Assembly (NCBI RefSeq): GCF_900112285.1
Contig: NZ_FOKZ01000018.1
Span: forward strand, 26,690 to 90,689
DNA from: Polaromonas sp. OV174
GTDB lineage: Bacteria > Pseudomonadota > Gammaproteobacteria > Burkholderiales > Burkholderiaceae_C
Direction: 5' to 3'
Length of the DNA: 64,000 nucleotides
Shown: piece after piece, positions 8,729-17,415 of the stretch
Numbering within the stretch: the stretch's first letter is position 1
Layout: each line of letters starts with the position of its first letter
Made by a program: the position numbers and the translations under genes
Notes under the pieces: generated by a model
The model's database searches: none
The model's input: the letters and a program-made list of their open reading frames with translations, nothing else
Told to the model about the DNA's origin: nothing

Positions 8729-10050
8729 GTGTTATGGCACGTCACGCTTATTCGCTGCTCATGCGCCTGGGCCAGCCGCTGCTGCGCCGCAAGCTGGCGC
8801 GTCGCGGCCGGCAGGAGCCGGCTTATCTGGAGGCGGTGGACGAGCGCTTCGGCCACTACAGCCAGCCGGCGCAAAGCACTTCGGAGCTGGTCTGGCTGCA
8901 CGCCGTGTCGCTGGGGGAAACGCGCACGGCGGCGATCTTGCTCAAGGCCTTGCGGGCAGAGAAGCCGGGGCTGCGCATACTGCTGACCCACGGTACCGCC
9001 ACCGGCCGCGCCGAGGGCAGGGCGCTGCTGCAGCCCGGCGACATTCAGGTCTGGCAGCCCTGGGACAGCCCGGCGGCGGTGGCGCGTTTTTTCAATCACT
9101 TCAAGCCGCGGCTCGGCCTGCTGATGGAAACCGAAATCTGGCCGAATCTGCTGGCCCAGGCCAGGCAGCGCGCCATGCCGCTGCTGCTGGTGAACGGCCG
9201 GCTGTCAGCCAAATCCCTGAAGCAGGCCGAAAGCATGGCGCCACTGTCGCGCCCGGCCTATGCTGCCTTGACAGCGGTGTACGCGCAGACTGAGGCCGAC
9301 GCCCAGCGCTTTCGCCAGTTGGGCGCAGCGGTGGCCGGCGTGTTTGGCAACCTCAAGTTTGATGCCAGCCCCCATGAGGCTCAACTGGAAACAGGCCGGC
9401 GCTGGCGCCAGGCGGCGGCCCAGCCGGTGCTGATGTTTGCCAGCTCGCGGGACGGTGAAGAAGATGAATTTCTTAAGGAAATAAGGGCTGCAGCGCAGGC
9501 GCAGCAAGCGCAAGAAGCTATGAATTCGGGAGCAAAAACTACTTTGGCTGGATTCAAGGCGCTGATCGTGCCGCGCCATCCGCAACGCTTTGACGAGGTG
9601 GCCGCACTGGTGGCGCAACATGGCTTGACGCTGTCGCGCCGATCCAGCTGGTCCGGCAGCCCGGCGCACAGCCAGGAGGCGATGCAGGCCGATGTCTGGC
9701 TGGGCGATTCGCTGGGCGAGATGGCGCTGTATTACGGCCTGAGCGATGTCGCCTTGCTGGGCGGCAGCTTTGCACCGCTGGGCGGCCAAAACCTGATCGA
9801 GGCGGCCGCCTGCGCTTGCCCGGTCGTCATGGGGCCGCACACCTTCAACTTCACCGAAGCCGCAGAGCTGGCCGAGGCCGAGGGCGCGGCGCTGCGCGTG
9901 GCCGACATGGCCCAAGCCGTAACGGCCGGGCTGGCGCTGCTCCATGATGCGCCCGCGCTGGCGCAAGCGCAGGCGGCCGGGCTGGCGTTTGCGGCGCGCA
10001 ACCGGGGCGCGACGGCCAAGACGATGGATGGCTTGCGGGGCTATTTGTAA
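8725..10050 (+). CDS. waaA: 3-deoxy-D-manno-octulosonic acid transferase
   Basis: Kdo transferase (KdtA), which attaches Kdo to lipid IVA at the inner membrane. ATG 8725 overlaps the waaC stop by four bases and gives 441 residues; a hydrophobic N-terminal anchor (HAYSLLMRLGQPLL) precedes the GT-B core. Family motifs: WLHAVSLGE, LMETEIWPNL, IVPRHPQRF, LGGSFAPLGGQNLIEAAA. It is somewhat longer than the roughly 425 residues usual for the family. The excess falls near residue 252-278, where a GCTAT-family repeat encodes RAAAQAQQAQEAMNSGA. Co-transcribed with waaC and probably with the mutase gene. Confidence 0.92.
   Translation: MSVMARHAYSLLMRLGQPLLRRKLARRGRQEPAYLEAVDERFGHYSQPAQSTSELVWLHAVSLGETRTAAILLKALRAEKPGLRILLTHGTATGRAEGRALLQPGDIQVWQPWDSPAAVARFFNHFKPRLGLLMETEIWPNLLAQARQRAMPLLLVNGRLSAKSLKQAESMAPLSRPAYAALTAVYAQTEADAQRFRQLGAAVAGVFGNLKFDASPHEAQLETGRRWRQAAAQPVLMFASSRDGEEDEFLKEIRAAAQAQQAQEAMNSGAKTTLAGFKALIVPRHPQRFDEVAALVAQHGLTLSRRSSWSGSPAHSQEAMQADVWLGDSLGEMALYYGLSDVALLGGSFAPLGGQNLIEAAACACPVVMGPHTFNFTEAAELAEAEGAALRVADMAQAVTAGLALLHDAPALAQAQAAGLAFAARNRGATAKTMDGLRGYL
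9481..9538 (-). repeat. GCTAT-family repeat embedded in waaA
   Basis: Minus strand shows GCTCCCGAATTCATAGCTTC, TTGCGC and GCGCTGCAGCCC. In frame it encodes RAAAQAQQAQEAMNSGA, which aligns with RPAAQQGRAQEAPENIA from the waaC copy. Confidence 0.75.
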
Positions 10051-10128
10051 GGTGTTTGCTTGGCTGGCTGCCGCCAATCCGTCAGCGGGAGCGGGTATTG
10101 GCAACCGGCAGCTTTCCGGCTACGCCAT

Positions 10129-10560
10129 TCAATCCGCCAATTCTTTGCCAGAGCCGCCGAGCTCTAAGGGCATGTCTGCGTACTTTGGTAGGCCATCGGC
10201 TATCGAAAGAACTTTTTCTCCATAGTGAACATGCAGTCCTGGCTGGAACTCCAGCTCGGGAAGCATGGCCGAATAAACGTCGATGAGCCCCATTTCAGGG
10301 TGGTCTGTCATAAGGTGACCCCCGCATTTGGTGCAGAACTTTCGGTGACTCCGAGCCGTTTTATGGAACTCTCCGACATGTTCGGCCCCCTGTGTGATCT
10401 TGACGGCACCAGGGCGCCAGAGGGTAAAACCATTCACCGGGGATGCTGACCACGATCTACAGGACTGACAGTGGCAGTAACCCATTCCTTCGGGTGTCCC
10501 CACAACGGAGAACTTGACCGCACCGCAGAAGCACTGGCCTGTGTAGGTATTCGTAGACAT
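10129..10560 (-). CDS. GFA/CENP-V family zinc protein
   Basis: Protein of 143 residues of the glutathione-dependent formaldehyde-activating (GFA) fold. The zinc ligands are visible: CFCG near 10, CHCQSC near 30, and CTKCGGHL near 86. ATG 10560 has AGGAAA upstream. Members are often annotated as formaldehyde-activating but few have proven activity. It lies 26 bases behind the nitrilase gene on the same strand, so it is likely the last gene of that unit. Convergent with waaA. Confidence 0.8.
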   Translation of the reverse strand: MSTNTYTGQCFCGAVKFSVVGTPEGMGYCHCQSCRSWSASPVNGFTLWRPGAVKITQGAEHVGEFHKTARSHRKFCTKCGGHLMTDHPEMGLIDVYSAMLPELEFQPGLHVHYGEKVLSIADGLPKYADMPLELGGSGKELAD

Positions 10561-10585
10561 GGCTGTTTCCTTTTTATTGGTTGCC

Positions 10586-11524
10586 CTAATTCGTGAAATC
10601 GACCGGTCGCATCGCGGTGCGATTCACGTGCAGTTTGAAGACATCGGGTCGAGCGTAATGCCCGCTCACATCGAACTTCCGGCGTGACGCCTGAACAGCG
10701 GCGAGGTCCAACTCGGCAATGAGAAGCCCCTTTTCCTGATGCATGGGGCCGGCCACTATGCCGCCAAATGGCTTGTAAACCACCGCATCGCCTGGGTTCA
10801 CCCATTCGTCTTTGTTCGGGAATAGCTCATCCCGATGGGGAAGGTCGTCCGGGATGTCAGAGGCTTGCAGCGATGTTGCGCATCCAATGACCCAGCAGCC
10901 ACCTTCGCGCGCGATATGCTGCATGGTCGCCTGCCACATGGCACCGCTGTCCCAAGTAGGGGCCACATGGATTTCGATGTTTTGGGCATACAGCGCGTAG
11001 CGCGCCAACGGCATGTAGTTTTCCCAGCAAATCAGCGTGCCTATCCTGCCCACTGCGGTGTCAACGACGTTCAGGCCTGAACCGTCGCCAAAACCCCAAA
11101 CCATCCTCTCCGCATTGGTGGGCATCAACTTGCGATGATTGTTGGCCAGTCGCCCGTCCGCATCAATAATCGCGCAGCTGTTGAAGATAGTGCTGCTGCT
11201 TCCCGAGCCGTCCACTTCTTGATAACCCAGCACAATGACAACGCCATGCTCCTTGGCTGCCTCCTGCAAGGGTCTGAGCCCGTCTTTGCTACGGTCGACC
11301 GAGTTGGCGAGCAAACGCGCGTAAAGCTCATCGGTTTTCCCCATTCCGCTGCCCGGCGTCAGACGCCAGACGAAGCTGGGGTAACCAGGCAGCCAGGCTT
11401 CGGGAAACACAATCAGCTCACACCCCTTGCCCGCAGCATTGGCAATCAAATCGACCGCTCTGTCCATCGATTGACTCAGATTCAGATAGACCGGAGGTTC
11501 TTGAATGACAGCGATTTTTGGCAT
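10586..11524 (-). CDS. Nitrilase-family carbon-nitrogen hydrolase
   Basis: Protein of 312 residues with the Glu-Lys-Cys catalytic triad of the nitrilase superfamily: Glu in FPEAWLPGYPSF, Lys in HRKLMPTNAERMVW, Cys in LICWENYMPLARYAL. These flanking residues are typical of branch-1 true nitrilases (nitrile to carboxylate plus ammonia) rather than amidases. AAGGAG lies before ATG 11524. It sits between a methyltransferase gene (upstream) and a GFA gene (downstream), with a divergent LysR regulator beyond. Substrate is unknown. Confidence 0.87.
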   Translation of the reverse strand: MPKIAVIQEPPVYLNLSQSMDRAVDLIANAAGKGCELIVFPEAWLPGYPSFVWRLTPGSGMGKTDELYARLLANSVDRSKDGLRPLQEAAKEHGVVIVLGYQEVDGSGSSSTIFNSCAIIDADGRLANNHRKLMPTNAERMVWGFGDGSGLNVVDTAVGRIGTLICWENYMPLARYALYAQNIEIHVAPTWDSGAMWQATMQHIAREGGCWVIGCATSLQASDIPDDLPHRDELFPNKDEWVNPGDAVVYKPFGGIVAGPMHQEKGLLIAELDLAAVQASRRKFDVSGHYARPDVFKLHVNRTAMRPVDFTN

Positions 11525-11581
11525 GACATTTCTCCTTTTGAAACATCCATCGGTGATGACTCAGGCAGGATTGCCTGAATG

Positions 11582-12451
11582 CTATTTAGTCGCCGAAGCG
11601 ACGAGCATCTCGCAGGGGCCTTCGAACCTGCCGTCGTGCTCAAACTCACCAAGGGCCTCTTCAATTTCGGCCCAGGCGTCGTCTTTTTCGGGCTCCGATA
11701 GTCCACCGAGCATCTGATGCAAGGCAGCAAATGACTCTTGCTCAAACTGAAGACAATCGAGGGCGGAGGCCAGGCGAAGCGGGGCAATGACACGCTCGAT
11801 GCGGACATCCTTCAACCCTGCATCGGACAGCCGCTTCGCGAGTACATCCGGATCACCCAGGCTGAAAGGCCCTGGCTGCCCAGGAAGCGGCGCAGGCAGT
11901 GCGGCACGGCGGCGAATGATGCCTACGGGGATAGCGAAAAACCCATTCAAAGCGGCGCTTGCATAGGTAATGGCGCCGACCCGTCCACCCTCACGCAACT
12001 GATCCCGCATACCGGTGAGCGCTTTGTGCTGGTCCGGAAAATAGATCAGGCCGACGCGGGAAATGACAGCTTGAAATGGAGTGGCCTTGATCTCGGCCAG
12101 TTCTTCGCCGTCTTTCACGATGGTTTCGACGTGGCCAAACCCGGCCAACCGAGCATTTTCGGCGGTGTGTCGCAAAATGGCAGGGGAAAGATCGGTAGCA
12201 AGGACATAGCCTGTCGGCCCGACACGGCGGGCGGCGGCCATTGTTTGCCCCCCGGCACCAGCGGCCACATCCAGCACTCGGCTGCCGGTTTGAACCTGGG
12301 TCATGTCGAGCATCATTTCGGTCGCAGGGCCAAGCCAACGGTCCAATAAAGGCGACCACCGATTCCAGGCATCCGCAGCACCATCCCACTGCGCGCGGGT
12401 TGTTTCCTTGAATGCAATCGGGTCGAATACTTTTTGCAGCACGCTTGTCAT
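11582..12451 (-). CDS. Class I SAM-dependent methyltransferase
   Basis: Protein of 289 residues with the UbiE/type-11 methyltransferase fold. Motif I is VLDVAAGAGGQTMAAA, then an acidic strand end (ATDLSPAIL) and a motif IV region (AVISRVGLIYFPD). First gene of the minus-strand set, 57 bases ahead of the nitrilase, and divergent from a LysR gene. The acceptor substrate cannot be inferred; UbiE itself is unlikely because the context is catabolic and the length exceeds the usual 250. Confidence 0.78.
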   Translation of the reverse strand: MTSVLQKVFDPIAFKETTRAQWDGAADAWNRWSPLLDRWLGPATEMMLDMTQVQTGSRVLDVAAGAGGQTMAAARRVGPTGYVLATDLSPAILRHTAENARLAGFGHVETIVKDGEELAEIKATPFQAVISRVGLIYFPDQHKALTGMRDQLREGGRVGAITYASAALNGFFAIPVGIIRRRAALPAPLPGQPGPFSLGDPDVLAKRLSDAGLKDVRIERVIAPLRLASALDCLQFEQESFAALHQMLGGLSEPEKDDAWAEIEEALGEFEHDGRFEGPCEMLVASATK

Positions 12452-12512
12452 GTCGTTCTCCCAGGTTGTGGTGTTTGGTTGTACCTAGGATGCATGAGGC
12501 CGATAATTCGAT

Positions 12513-12551
12513 CAATTAGCCAAAAATTGCTTTGGGAAATGCAAATTTGCA
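12513..12551. promoter_or_regulatory. Candidate LysR operator in the divergent intergenic region
   Basis: CAATT-N7-AATTG at 12513-12529 resembles the T-N11-A dyad of LysR regulators. TGCAAATTTGCA, a perfect 12-base palindrome, lies at 12540-12551, 18 bases before the LysR start. Both fall between the divergent methyltransferase and LysR genes. Confidence 0.45.
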
Positions 12552-12569
12552 CATGGCGGGGGTTTCACG

Positions 12570-13454
12570 ATGCAGTGGGACGATCTGAAAATATTCCTGG
12601 CTGTCGCCCGAGAAGGCTCAATCAGCGGGGCGGCGAAACGGTTGGCGGTTCAGCATTCAACGGTTTCCCGGCGCCTGCGGGCGCTTGAAGAAAGCCTTGC
12701 CACGCCGCTACTTGAGCGCAAGACATTGGGATTCGAATTAACCGAGGCAGGCGAGGAGTTGAGGCTCTCGGCCAGCAAGATCGAAGCGCAGATCCTGGAG
12801 TTTGAGGGGGCTTTGGGAGGACAGGAAAGCGGTGTTTCGGGCGAGTTAAAAGTGACCGCCATCAACAACATGGCTTCGAGCATCCTGATGCCCATGTTCA
12901 CGCGCTTCAGCGCGAATTACCCCGAGATTGAACTGCACGTTCAAGTGTCCAATAAGTTTGTCCGCCTGGCCGAACGTGACGCTGATATCGCCATTCGGTT
13001 GACCAACTCGCCCACGGACACGCTGATCGGTACCCGCTTGGCAACCGTGGCCTCAACCGTTTATGGCGCGCGCGACTATTGCGCGGACGTGCGGGCAGGT
13101 TCGGCCGAAAAGAAATGGTTGGGGATCGAGTGTTGCGGATTTCACATGTCATGGACCAAAGAAGCTTGCCCCGAACATAGTCACAATTTTTTTGTCGACG
13201 ATACCTTGCTGACAGCGGCTGCACTGAGGGAGGGGGCAGGGCTTGCCTATCTGCCTTGCTTCATGGGTGACGGTGACCCGTCACTGGTGCGGTTTTGTCC
13301 CCCCGAGAGACAGCACGACCTGGGATTGTGGTTGCTCTACCACCAGGATCTTCGACGCACTAAACGTGTCAGGCTTTTTCGGGAGCATATGCTTAGGGAG
13401 GTCGCTGATGTGGCAGCCCTGTTTGAAGGGGGTGCGCCGCCTATTGCGCACTGA
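12570..13454 (+). CDS. LysR-family transcriptional regulator
   Basis: Protein of 294 residues. The N-terminal winged helix is clear (DLKIFLAVAREGSISGAAKR, then HSTVSRRLRALEE), followed by an effector domain from about 95. ATG 12570 begins in the usual position for LysR proteins. Divergent from the methyltransferase-nitrilase-GFA unit, which it most likely controls (inference from layout). Upstream dyads at 12513-12551 are candidate binding sites. Confidence 0.85.
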   Translation: MQWDDLKIFLAVAREGSISGAAKRLAVQHSTVSRRLRALEESLATPLLERKTLGFELTEAGEELRLSASKIEAQILEFEGALGGQESGVSGELKVTAINNMASSILMPMFTRFSANYPEIELHVQVSNKFVRLAERDADIAIRLTNSPTDTLIGTRLATVASTVYGARDYCADVRAGSAEKKWLGIECCGFHMSWTKEACPEHSHNFFVDDTLLTAAALREGAGLAYLPCFMGDGDPSLVRFCPPERQHDLGLWLLYHQDLRRTKRVRLFREHMLREVADVAALFEGGAPPIAH

Positions 13455-13706
13455 GAAAGCAGCTAAACGTGGCTTGCCCTTCATGTTTTCATGATTAGCG
13501 GGTTCAAAAGAAAAGGCAATGCTAGGTCTGAAAGCGGCCGGCTACGGGTGTAGATGTCACTGAAATCGACTCCACGTTTCTGACAGTCGATACATCTAAC
13601 TGGACGGCTGCTTTGGAGAAGTCAGAACGTGAACCTGTATGACTGGGTTTTGTCGGCACCGGTCATATACCCGATCCAGGGGCTAGTCCCGCCCATGCCC
13701 TGGCCT
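13455..13706. other. Non-coding stretch between lysR and dodecin
   Basis: The full gap runs from the LysR stop to 13773. I see no gene in it: open frames are short and lack ribosome sites. No strong hairpin with a T run follows lysR. A promoter at its right end is listed separately. Confidence 0.5.
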
Positions 13707-13735
13707 TTGTAGTTTCCATGCAAAACGCGTAAGAT
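13707..13735 (+). promoter_or_regulatory. Candidate sigma70 promoter for dodecin
   Basis: TTGTAG at 13707-13712, 17-base spacer, TAAGAT at 13730-13735; about 38 bases before the dodecin ATG, which has GGGGAG upstream. Both hexamers deviate from consensus. Confidence 0.4.
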
Positions 13736-13773
13736 TTCCCTGCACAGCCCGAACAACTCTGGGGAGCAATGCG

Positions 13774-13980
13774 ATGAGCAACCATGTCTACAAGCTGCTT
13801 GAACTGACCGGGTCTTCCAGCGTCAGCATTGAGGAGGCGGTGAGCAACGCCATTGCCAAGGCGCACGAGACGGTGCGCAACATCCAGTGGTTTTCCGTCA
13901 CCGAAACCCGGGGTCATGTGGTCGATGGCAAGGTGGCGTACTGGCAGGTTTCCCTGAAAATCGGTTTCACGCTCGATTAG
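13774..13980 (+). CDS. Dodecin
   Basis: Small flavin-binding protein of 68 residues that assembles as a dodecamer and stores or sequesters FMN/riboflavin. The whole length matches the family: [19 protein letters not shown], then [16 protein letters not shown] and a C-terminal strand [12 protein letters not shown]. The tryptophan in RNIQWF is the flavin-stacking residue of bacterial dodecins. ATG 13774 is preceded by GGGGAG. Likely co-transcribed with the universal stress gene 31 bases downstream. Confidence 0.9.
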   Translation: MSNHVYKLLELTGSSSVSIEEAVSNAIAKAHETVRNIQWFSVTETRGHVVDGKVAYWQVSLKIGFTLD

Positions 13981-14011
13981 GCGTGCCGCAAGCAAGACAG
14001 GAGGTGTCACC

Positions 14012-14449
14012 ATGTACCGACGAATTTTGCTGGCTTATGACGGTTCTGCCGCCGGGCAGAAGGCCTTGCTTGACTGCCATGAAATTGCCGAGTGGAGCCA
14101 TGCCTCGCTGACGCTGATCGCCGTGATGGCGCTGCCCCTGGTCACGCTCTGGCCCGAGAGCGGCGTCTATGACGAGACGGTGCAGAACGCCGAGAAACAG
14201 CGCTACCAGGCGATTCTCGACGACGGCGTGCGCAGACTGGCCGATGCCGGGCTGACGGTGCGCGGCGAAGTGGTGATCGGGGATGCGGTGACTGAGATTG
14301 CCAATGCCTCCACCCGCATCGAGGCCGACCTGATCGTGGTGGGCCACAAGCATCTGGACGGTTGGGCCGCTCGCTGGTGGCGTGGCTCTGTCTCCAAAGC
14401 CCTGATCGAGCAGGCGCCTTGCAGCGTGCTGGTGGTCATCACGCGTTGA
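14012..14449 (+). CDS. Universal stress protein (UspA family)
   Basis: Protein of 145 residues, the standard single-domain UspA size. Starts MYRRILLAYDGSAAGQKAL; the ATP-binding end is recognisable as VVGHKH ... WRGSVSKALIEQAPCSVLVV. AGGAGG lies before ATG 14012. Stress-related role by family. Follows dodecin and precedes a VOC-family gene by 16 bases. Confidence 0.88.
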   Translation: MYRRILLAYDGSAAGQKALLDCHEIAEWSHASLTLIAVMALPLVTLWPESGVYDETVQNAEKQRYQAILDDGVRRLADAGLTVRGEVVIGDAVTEIANASTRIEADLIVVGHKHLDGWAARWWRGSVSKALIEQAPCSVLVVITR

Positions 14450-14465
14450 CCTTGGCAGGAATCGC

Positions 14466-14876
14466 ATGTTTCGTATCCTGGGCCTGGACCATCTGGTGCT
14501 GCGCGTCGTCAACCTGCCGGTCATGCAGGCCTTTTACTGCGGGGTTTTGGGCTGCACGCTGGAGCGCGAGCGCTCAGATCTTGGTCTGACGCAGCTTCGC
14601 GCCGGCAGCGCCATCATTGACCTGGTTCGGATTGACGGGCCGCTGGGGTCAAAGGGGGGCGCCGCCCCAGGCATAGAGGGCCGTAACCTGGATCATTTCT
14701 GCCTTACCATTGCCCCCTTCGACGCCGGGCAGATCCGGCAGCATCTGCAGGCCCACGGTGTCTCAGCTGGCGAGGTGCTGCCGCGTTTCGGCGCAAACGG
14801 CGAGGGGCCTTCCATGTATGTGACGGATCCTGAAGGCAATATGGTTGAGCTCAAGGGCCCGCCGGCTGATGCATAG
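14466..14876 (+). CDS. VOC-family (glyoxalase/dioxygenase fold) protein
   Basis: Protein of 136 residues with one vicinal-oxygen-chelate domain. It opens with LGLDHLVLRVVNLPVMQAFY, a typical first VOC module with a metal-binding His, and ends with DPEGNMVELKGP, which supplies the Glu ligand; another His is in GRNLDHFCLTI. Probable metal-dependent lyase, isomerase or thiol transferase; substrate unknown. Third gene of the dodecin-usp unit. Confidence 0.82.
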   Translation: MFRILGLDHLVLRVVNLPVMQAFYCGVLGCTLERERSDLGLTQLRAGSAIIDLVRIDGPLGSKGGAAPGIEGRNLDHFCLTIAPFDAGQIRQHLQAHGVSAGEVLPRFGANGEGPSMYVTDPEGNMVELKGPPADA

Positions 14877-14892
14877 GTGTTAGCCGCGCTCA

Positions 14893-14935
14893 TCGGGCGA
14901 GACGCTAAAAACCGGTGCGCCGCCCGAATTTTCTT
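14893..14935 (+). terminator. Terminator after the dodecin-usp-VOC unit
   Basis: TCGGGCG at 14893-14899 pairs with CGCCCGA at 14921-14927 over a 21-base loop, followed by ATTTTCTTT. Moderate because of the loop size. Confidence 0.4.
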
Positions 14936-14956
14936 TAATCGTGATGTGGGTCACCC

Positions 14957-16342
14957 ATGAATGAAAAATCTCCCATGGGGCAGCCCGCAGCCGAATTGCC
15001 ACGGGCGGGCTTTAGCTCCGGTTTCGGCGTGCTGGCCGCCACCCTGGGTTCGGCCGTCGGCCTGGGCAATATCTGGAAGTTTCCCTATCTGACGGGCGCC
15101 AATGGCGGTGCCGGTTTTTTGCTGGTCTACCTGCTGGCGACGCTGGTGATTGGCCTGCCGGTGATGATGGCCGAGATCTTGCTCGGACGCGAGGCCAAGG
15201 CCAACCCCATCTCCACCCTGCAGGCGCTGGCGCCCAAGCGCCAGCCCTGGTGGCTGATAGGCGTGGCCGGCATGCTGGGCGCTTTTTTGATCCTGTCTTT
15301 TTATTCCGAAGTCGTGGCCTGGGTCTTCGCCTATGTGTTCAAGGCGCTGCGCGGCTCCATCCTCAGCAGTGACCCGCGGGTGACAGAAGCGGCTTTCAAT
15401 GCGCTGATCAGCGATCCGCTGCAGTCGCTGCTGTGGCAGTGGGGCGTGCTGGTTTTCATAGGCGGTATCCTGGTGCTGGGCGTGACCAAGGGCATAGAGG
15501 CGCTGACAAAAAAACTCATGCCCATCCTGTTTCTGCTGCTCTTGCTGCTGTGTGCTTTCAGCCTGTCGCTGGACAAGGCGGCTGAAGGCCTGGCCTTTTT
15601 GTTCAAGCCCGACTTCAGCAAGATCAGCGCTTCGGTGGCGCTGACGGCCATGGGCCTGGCGTTCTTCAAGCTGTCGATAGGCATGGGCACCATGATGACT
15701 TATGGCAGCTATTTTCGGGACGACCAGAACATCCCGGTCACGGCATTTCGTGTCATGTGCGCTGATTTGTGCGTCTCCATGCTGGCAGGCATTGCGATTT
15801 TTCCGGCGGTGTTCACCTTTGGCTTCGCGCCCGCGGCGGGCCCGGCACTGGTCTTCATCACCATTCCGGCGGTGTTTTCCCAGATTCCCATGGGGCAGGG
15901 GCTGATGGTGGTCTTTTTTGTGCTGACGGCCGTCGCGGCCACCGGCGCCATGCTGTCGCTGATGGAAGTGCCCGTGGTGATACTGCACGAACGCCTGGGC
16001 CTGCCCCGCACCAGGGCTACCTTGTTGACCATTTTGCTGCTGGTATTTTTGGGCGCGGGCTGCGCGCTGAGTAACAGCGCGCTGGCCGACTTCAAGGTGT
16101 TGGGCATGACCCTGTTCGACCTGTCTGACTTCGTGTCATCGAACATCATCCTGCCTGCCGGCGGGATTTTTCTGGCCGTGTTTGTCGGCTGGGTCTGGGG
16201 TATGGACAAGTTCCGGCTGGCCTTGTCCAACCATGGCCAGCTGCACAATGAAAAACTGGCGCGCGCCGTATTCTTTGTGCTGCGCTATGTCTCGCCGGTG
16301 TTGATTCTTGTCGTGATGCTCAAGGGGCTCAATCTGATTTAG
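14957..16342 (+). CDS. Sodium-dependent transporter, SNF/NSS family
   Basis: Protein of 461 residues with about eleven to twelve membrane segments. The NSS signature GLGNIWKFPYL with TGANGG lies at about 34-52 (sodium site 2 and substrate region of LeuT-type symporters). Bacterial members import amino acids or related compounds with sodium. No neighbour hints at the substrate. Convergent with the JmjC-like gene, 18 bases apart, without a clear terminator. Confidence 0.87.
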   Translation: MNEKSPMGQPAAELPRAGFSSGFGVLAATLGSAVGLGNIWKFPYLTGANGGAGFLLVYLLATLVIGLPVMMAEILLGREAKANPISTLQALAPKRQPWWLIGVAGMLGAFLILSFYSEVVAWVFAYVFKALRGSILSSDPRVTEAAFNALISDPLQSLLWQWGVLVFIGGILVLGVTKGIEALTKKLMPILFLLLLLLCAFSLSLDKAAEGLAFLFKPDFSKISASVALTAMGLAFFKLSIGMGTMMTYGSYFRDDQNIPVTAFRVMCADLCVSMLAGIAIFPAVFTFGFAPAAGPALVFITIPAVFSQIPMGQGLMVVFFVLTAVAATGAMLSLMEVPVVILHERLGLPRTRATLLTILLLVFLGAGCALSNSALADFKVLGMTLFDLSDFVSSNIILPAGGIFLAVFVGWVWGMDKFRLALSNHGQLHNEKLARAVFFVLRYVSPVLILVVMLKGLNLI

Positions 16343-16360
16343 GGGGCGCGTAGCCCAAGC

Positions 16361-17395
16361 CTAGCGCTTGCCCAGCACCTGATGGCAAGTGCAGTTGCCC
16401 CAGGCGTGCAGATGCAAATGGTGCGCCCAGTCACGCAAGGTGGCCCAGGCGCCGCCGGTGGCGACTTCATAGGGCGTGAGGCCGAACATGCCCAGGCTGA
16501 TTGAGGGCTCCAGCGATACCACCGAATGCCAGGTGCGCTTGGGCACGAAAAGAGCATCGCCGGCCTCTACCCGCGCATAAATGCCATGGGCTTTTTCAAA
16601 ACTGGCCAGCTCTTTGGCCTGGCTTGGCAGGCGCGAGACATTGATGTCGCTGAGCGTGGCGCCCCAGTCGTATTTTTTCGCCGGGCACATGTGTTCGCTC
16701 TGATCGGGCGGAAACAGCAGAAATTCCTTGGTGCCCGTGAGCTGGCAAAACCAGTTGTGTGGAAAGTCGTTGTGCAGGCCAGTCACGGTGTTGGCCGGCC
16801 CCATGAAGACATATTCCCAGGTCATGCGCTGGCCAGGCCACAAGCTTTTGATCAGCAAATCCTGCCGCAGCTGGGGAAACTTTTCCAGGATGTCCCACTG
16901 CGCCAGATACAGCGTGGTGGGGCGGAAGGACTGCATGTGGGCCCAGTTCAGGTGAAAGCGTGCACCGGTCTGGCCCTGGCGCAGCGCTTGCTGCCTGGCT
17001 TTGGGCAGCAGTCCGGCGGCGGGGCTGGGCGCTTTTTGCGCCGCTTTACCAAGCTCGCGCAGGTAAGGCGCCACGGGCAAAAAGGGCCGGCCTTTGGTCA
17101 GGCCTTGTTCGACCAGGCCGTCGGTGAACTTGACCGGCGCCTCGGCACCCTGGCCTTCGCAGATGCCGGCCAGATGCTCGAAAGACCACTTTTCAAAGGC
17201 CGGCCAGTGCTTGATGCCGCCCTTGATCAGTACCGGGCGTGCGAAGGGCCATTGGCGGCCGGACTGTTTCAGTGCCTCCCAAGTGGTTTCCTCGATCAGC
17301 TCGAAGCTGGGGCCAATGGGCGCTTGTGCGGGGGGCGCCGCCACCAGCTCGGCTTCAATTGGACGCTCAAACAAGGCTTGGGCAGACATGGACAT
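16361..17395 (-). CDS. JmjC/cupin-like hydroxylase domain protein
   Basis: Protein of 344 residues with a cupin_8/JmjC-type double-stranded beta helix at about 150-320. The Fe(II) triad of 2-oxoglutarate oxygenases is visible: HND in VTGLHNDFPHNWF and a distal His in KRTWHSVVSL. Bacterial relatives resemble FIH-like protein hydroxylases, but no target is known. It is the last gene on the strand carrying the tolC-like gene, 20 bases behind it, so it may be read with the efflux set. Confidence 0.75.
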   Translation of the reverse strand: MSMSAQALFERPIEAELVAAPPAQAPIGPSFELIEETTWEALKQSGRQWPFARPVLIKGGIKHWPAFEKWSFEHLAGICEGQGAEAPVKFTDGLVEQGLTKGRPFLPVAPYLRELGKAAQKAPSPAAGLLPKARQQALRQGQTGARFHLNWAHMQSFRPTTLYLAQWDILEKFPQLRQDLLIKSLWPGQRMTWEYVFMGPANTVTGLHNDFPHNWFCQLTGTKEFLLFPPDQSEHMCPAKKYDWGATLSDINVSRLPSQAKELASFEKAHGIYARVEAGDALFVPKRTWHSVVSLEPSISLGMFGLTPYEVATGGAWATLRDWAHHLHLHAWGNCTCHQVLGKR

Positions 17396-17415
17396 GAACA
17401 GTGGGAGGCTTGGAT

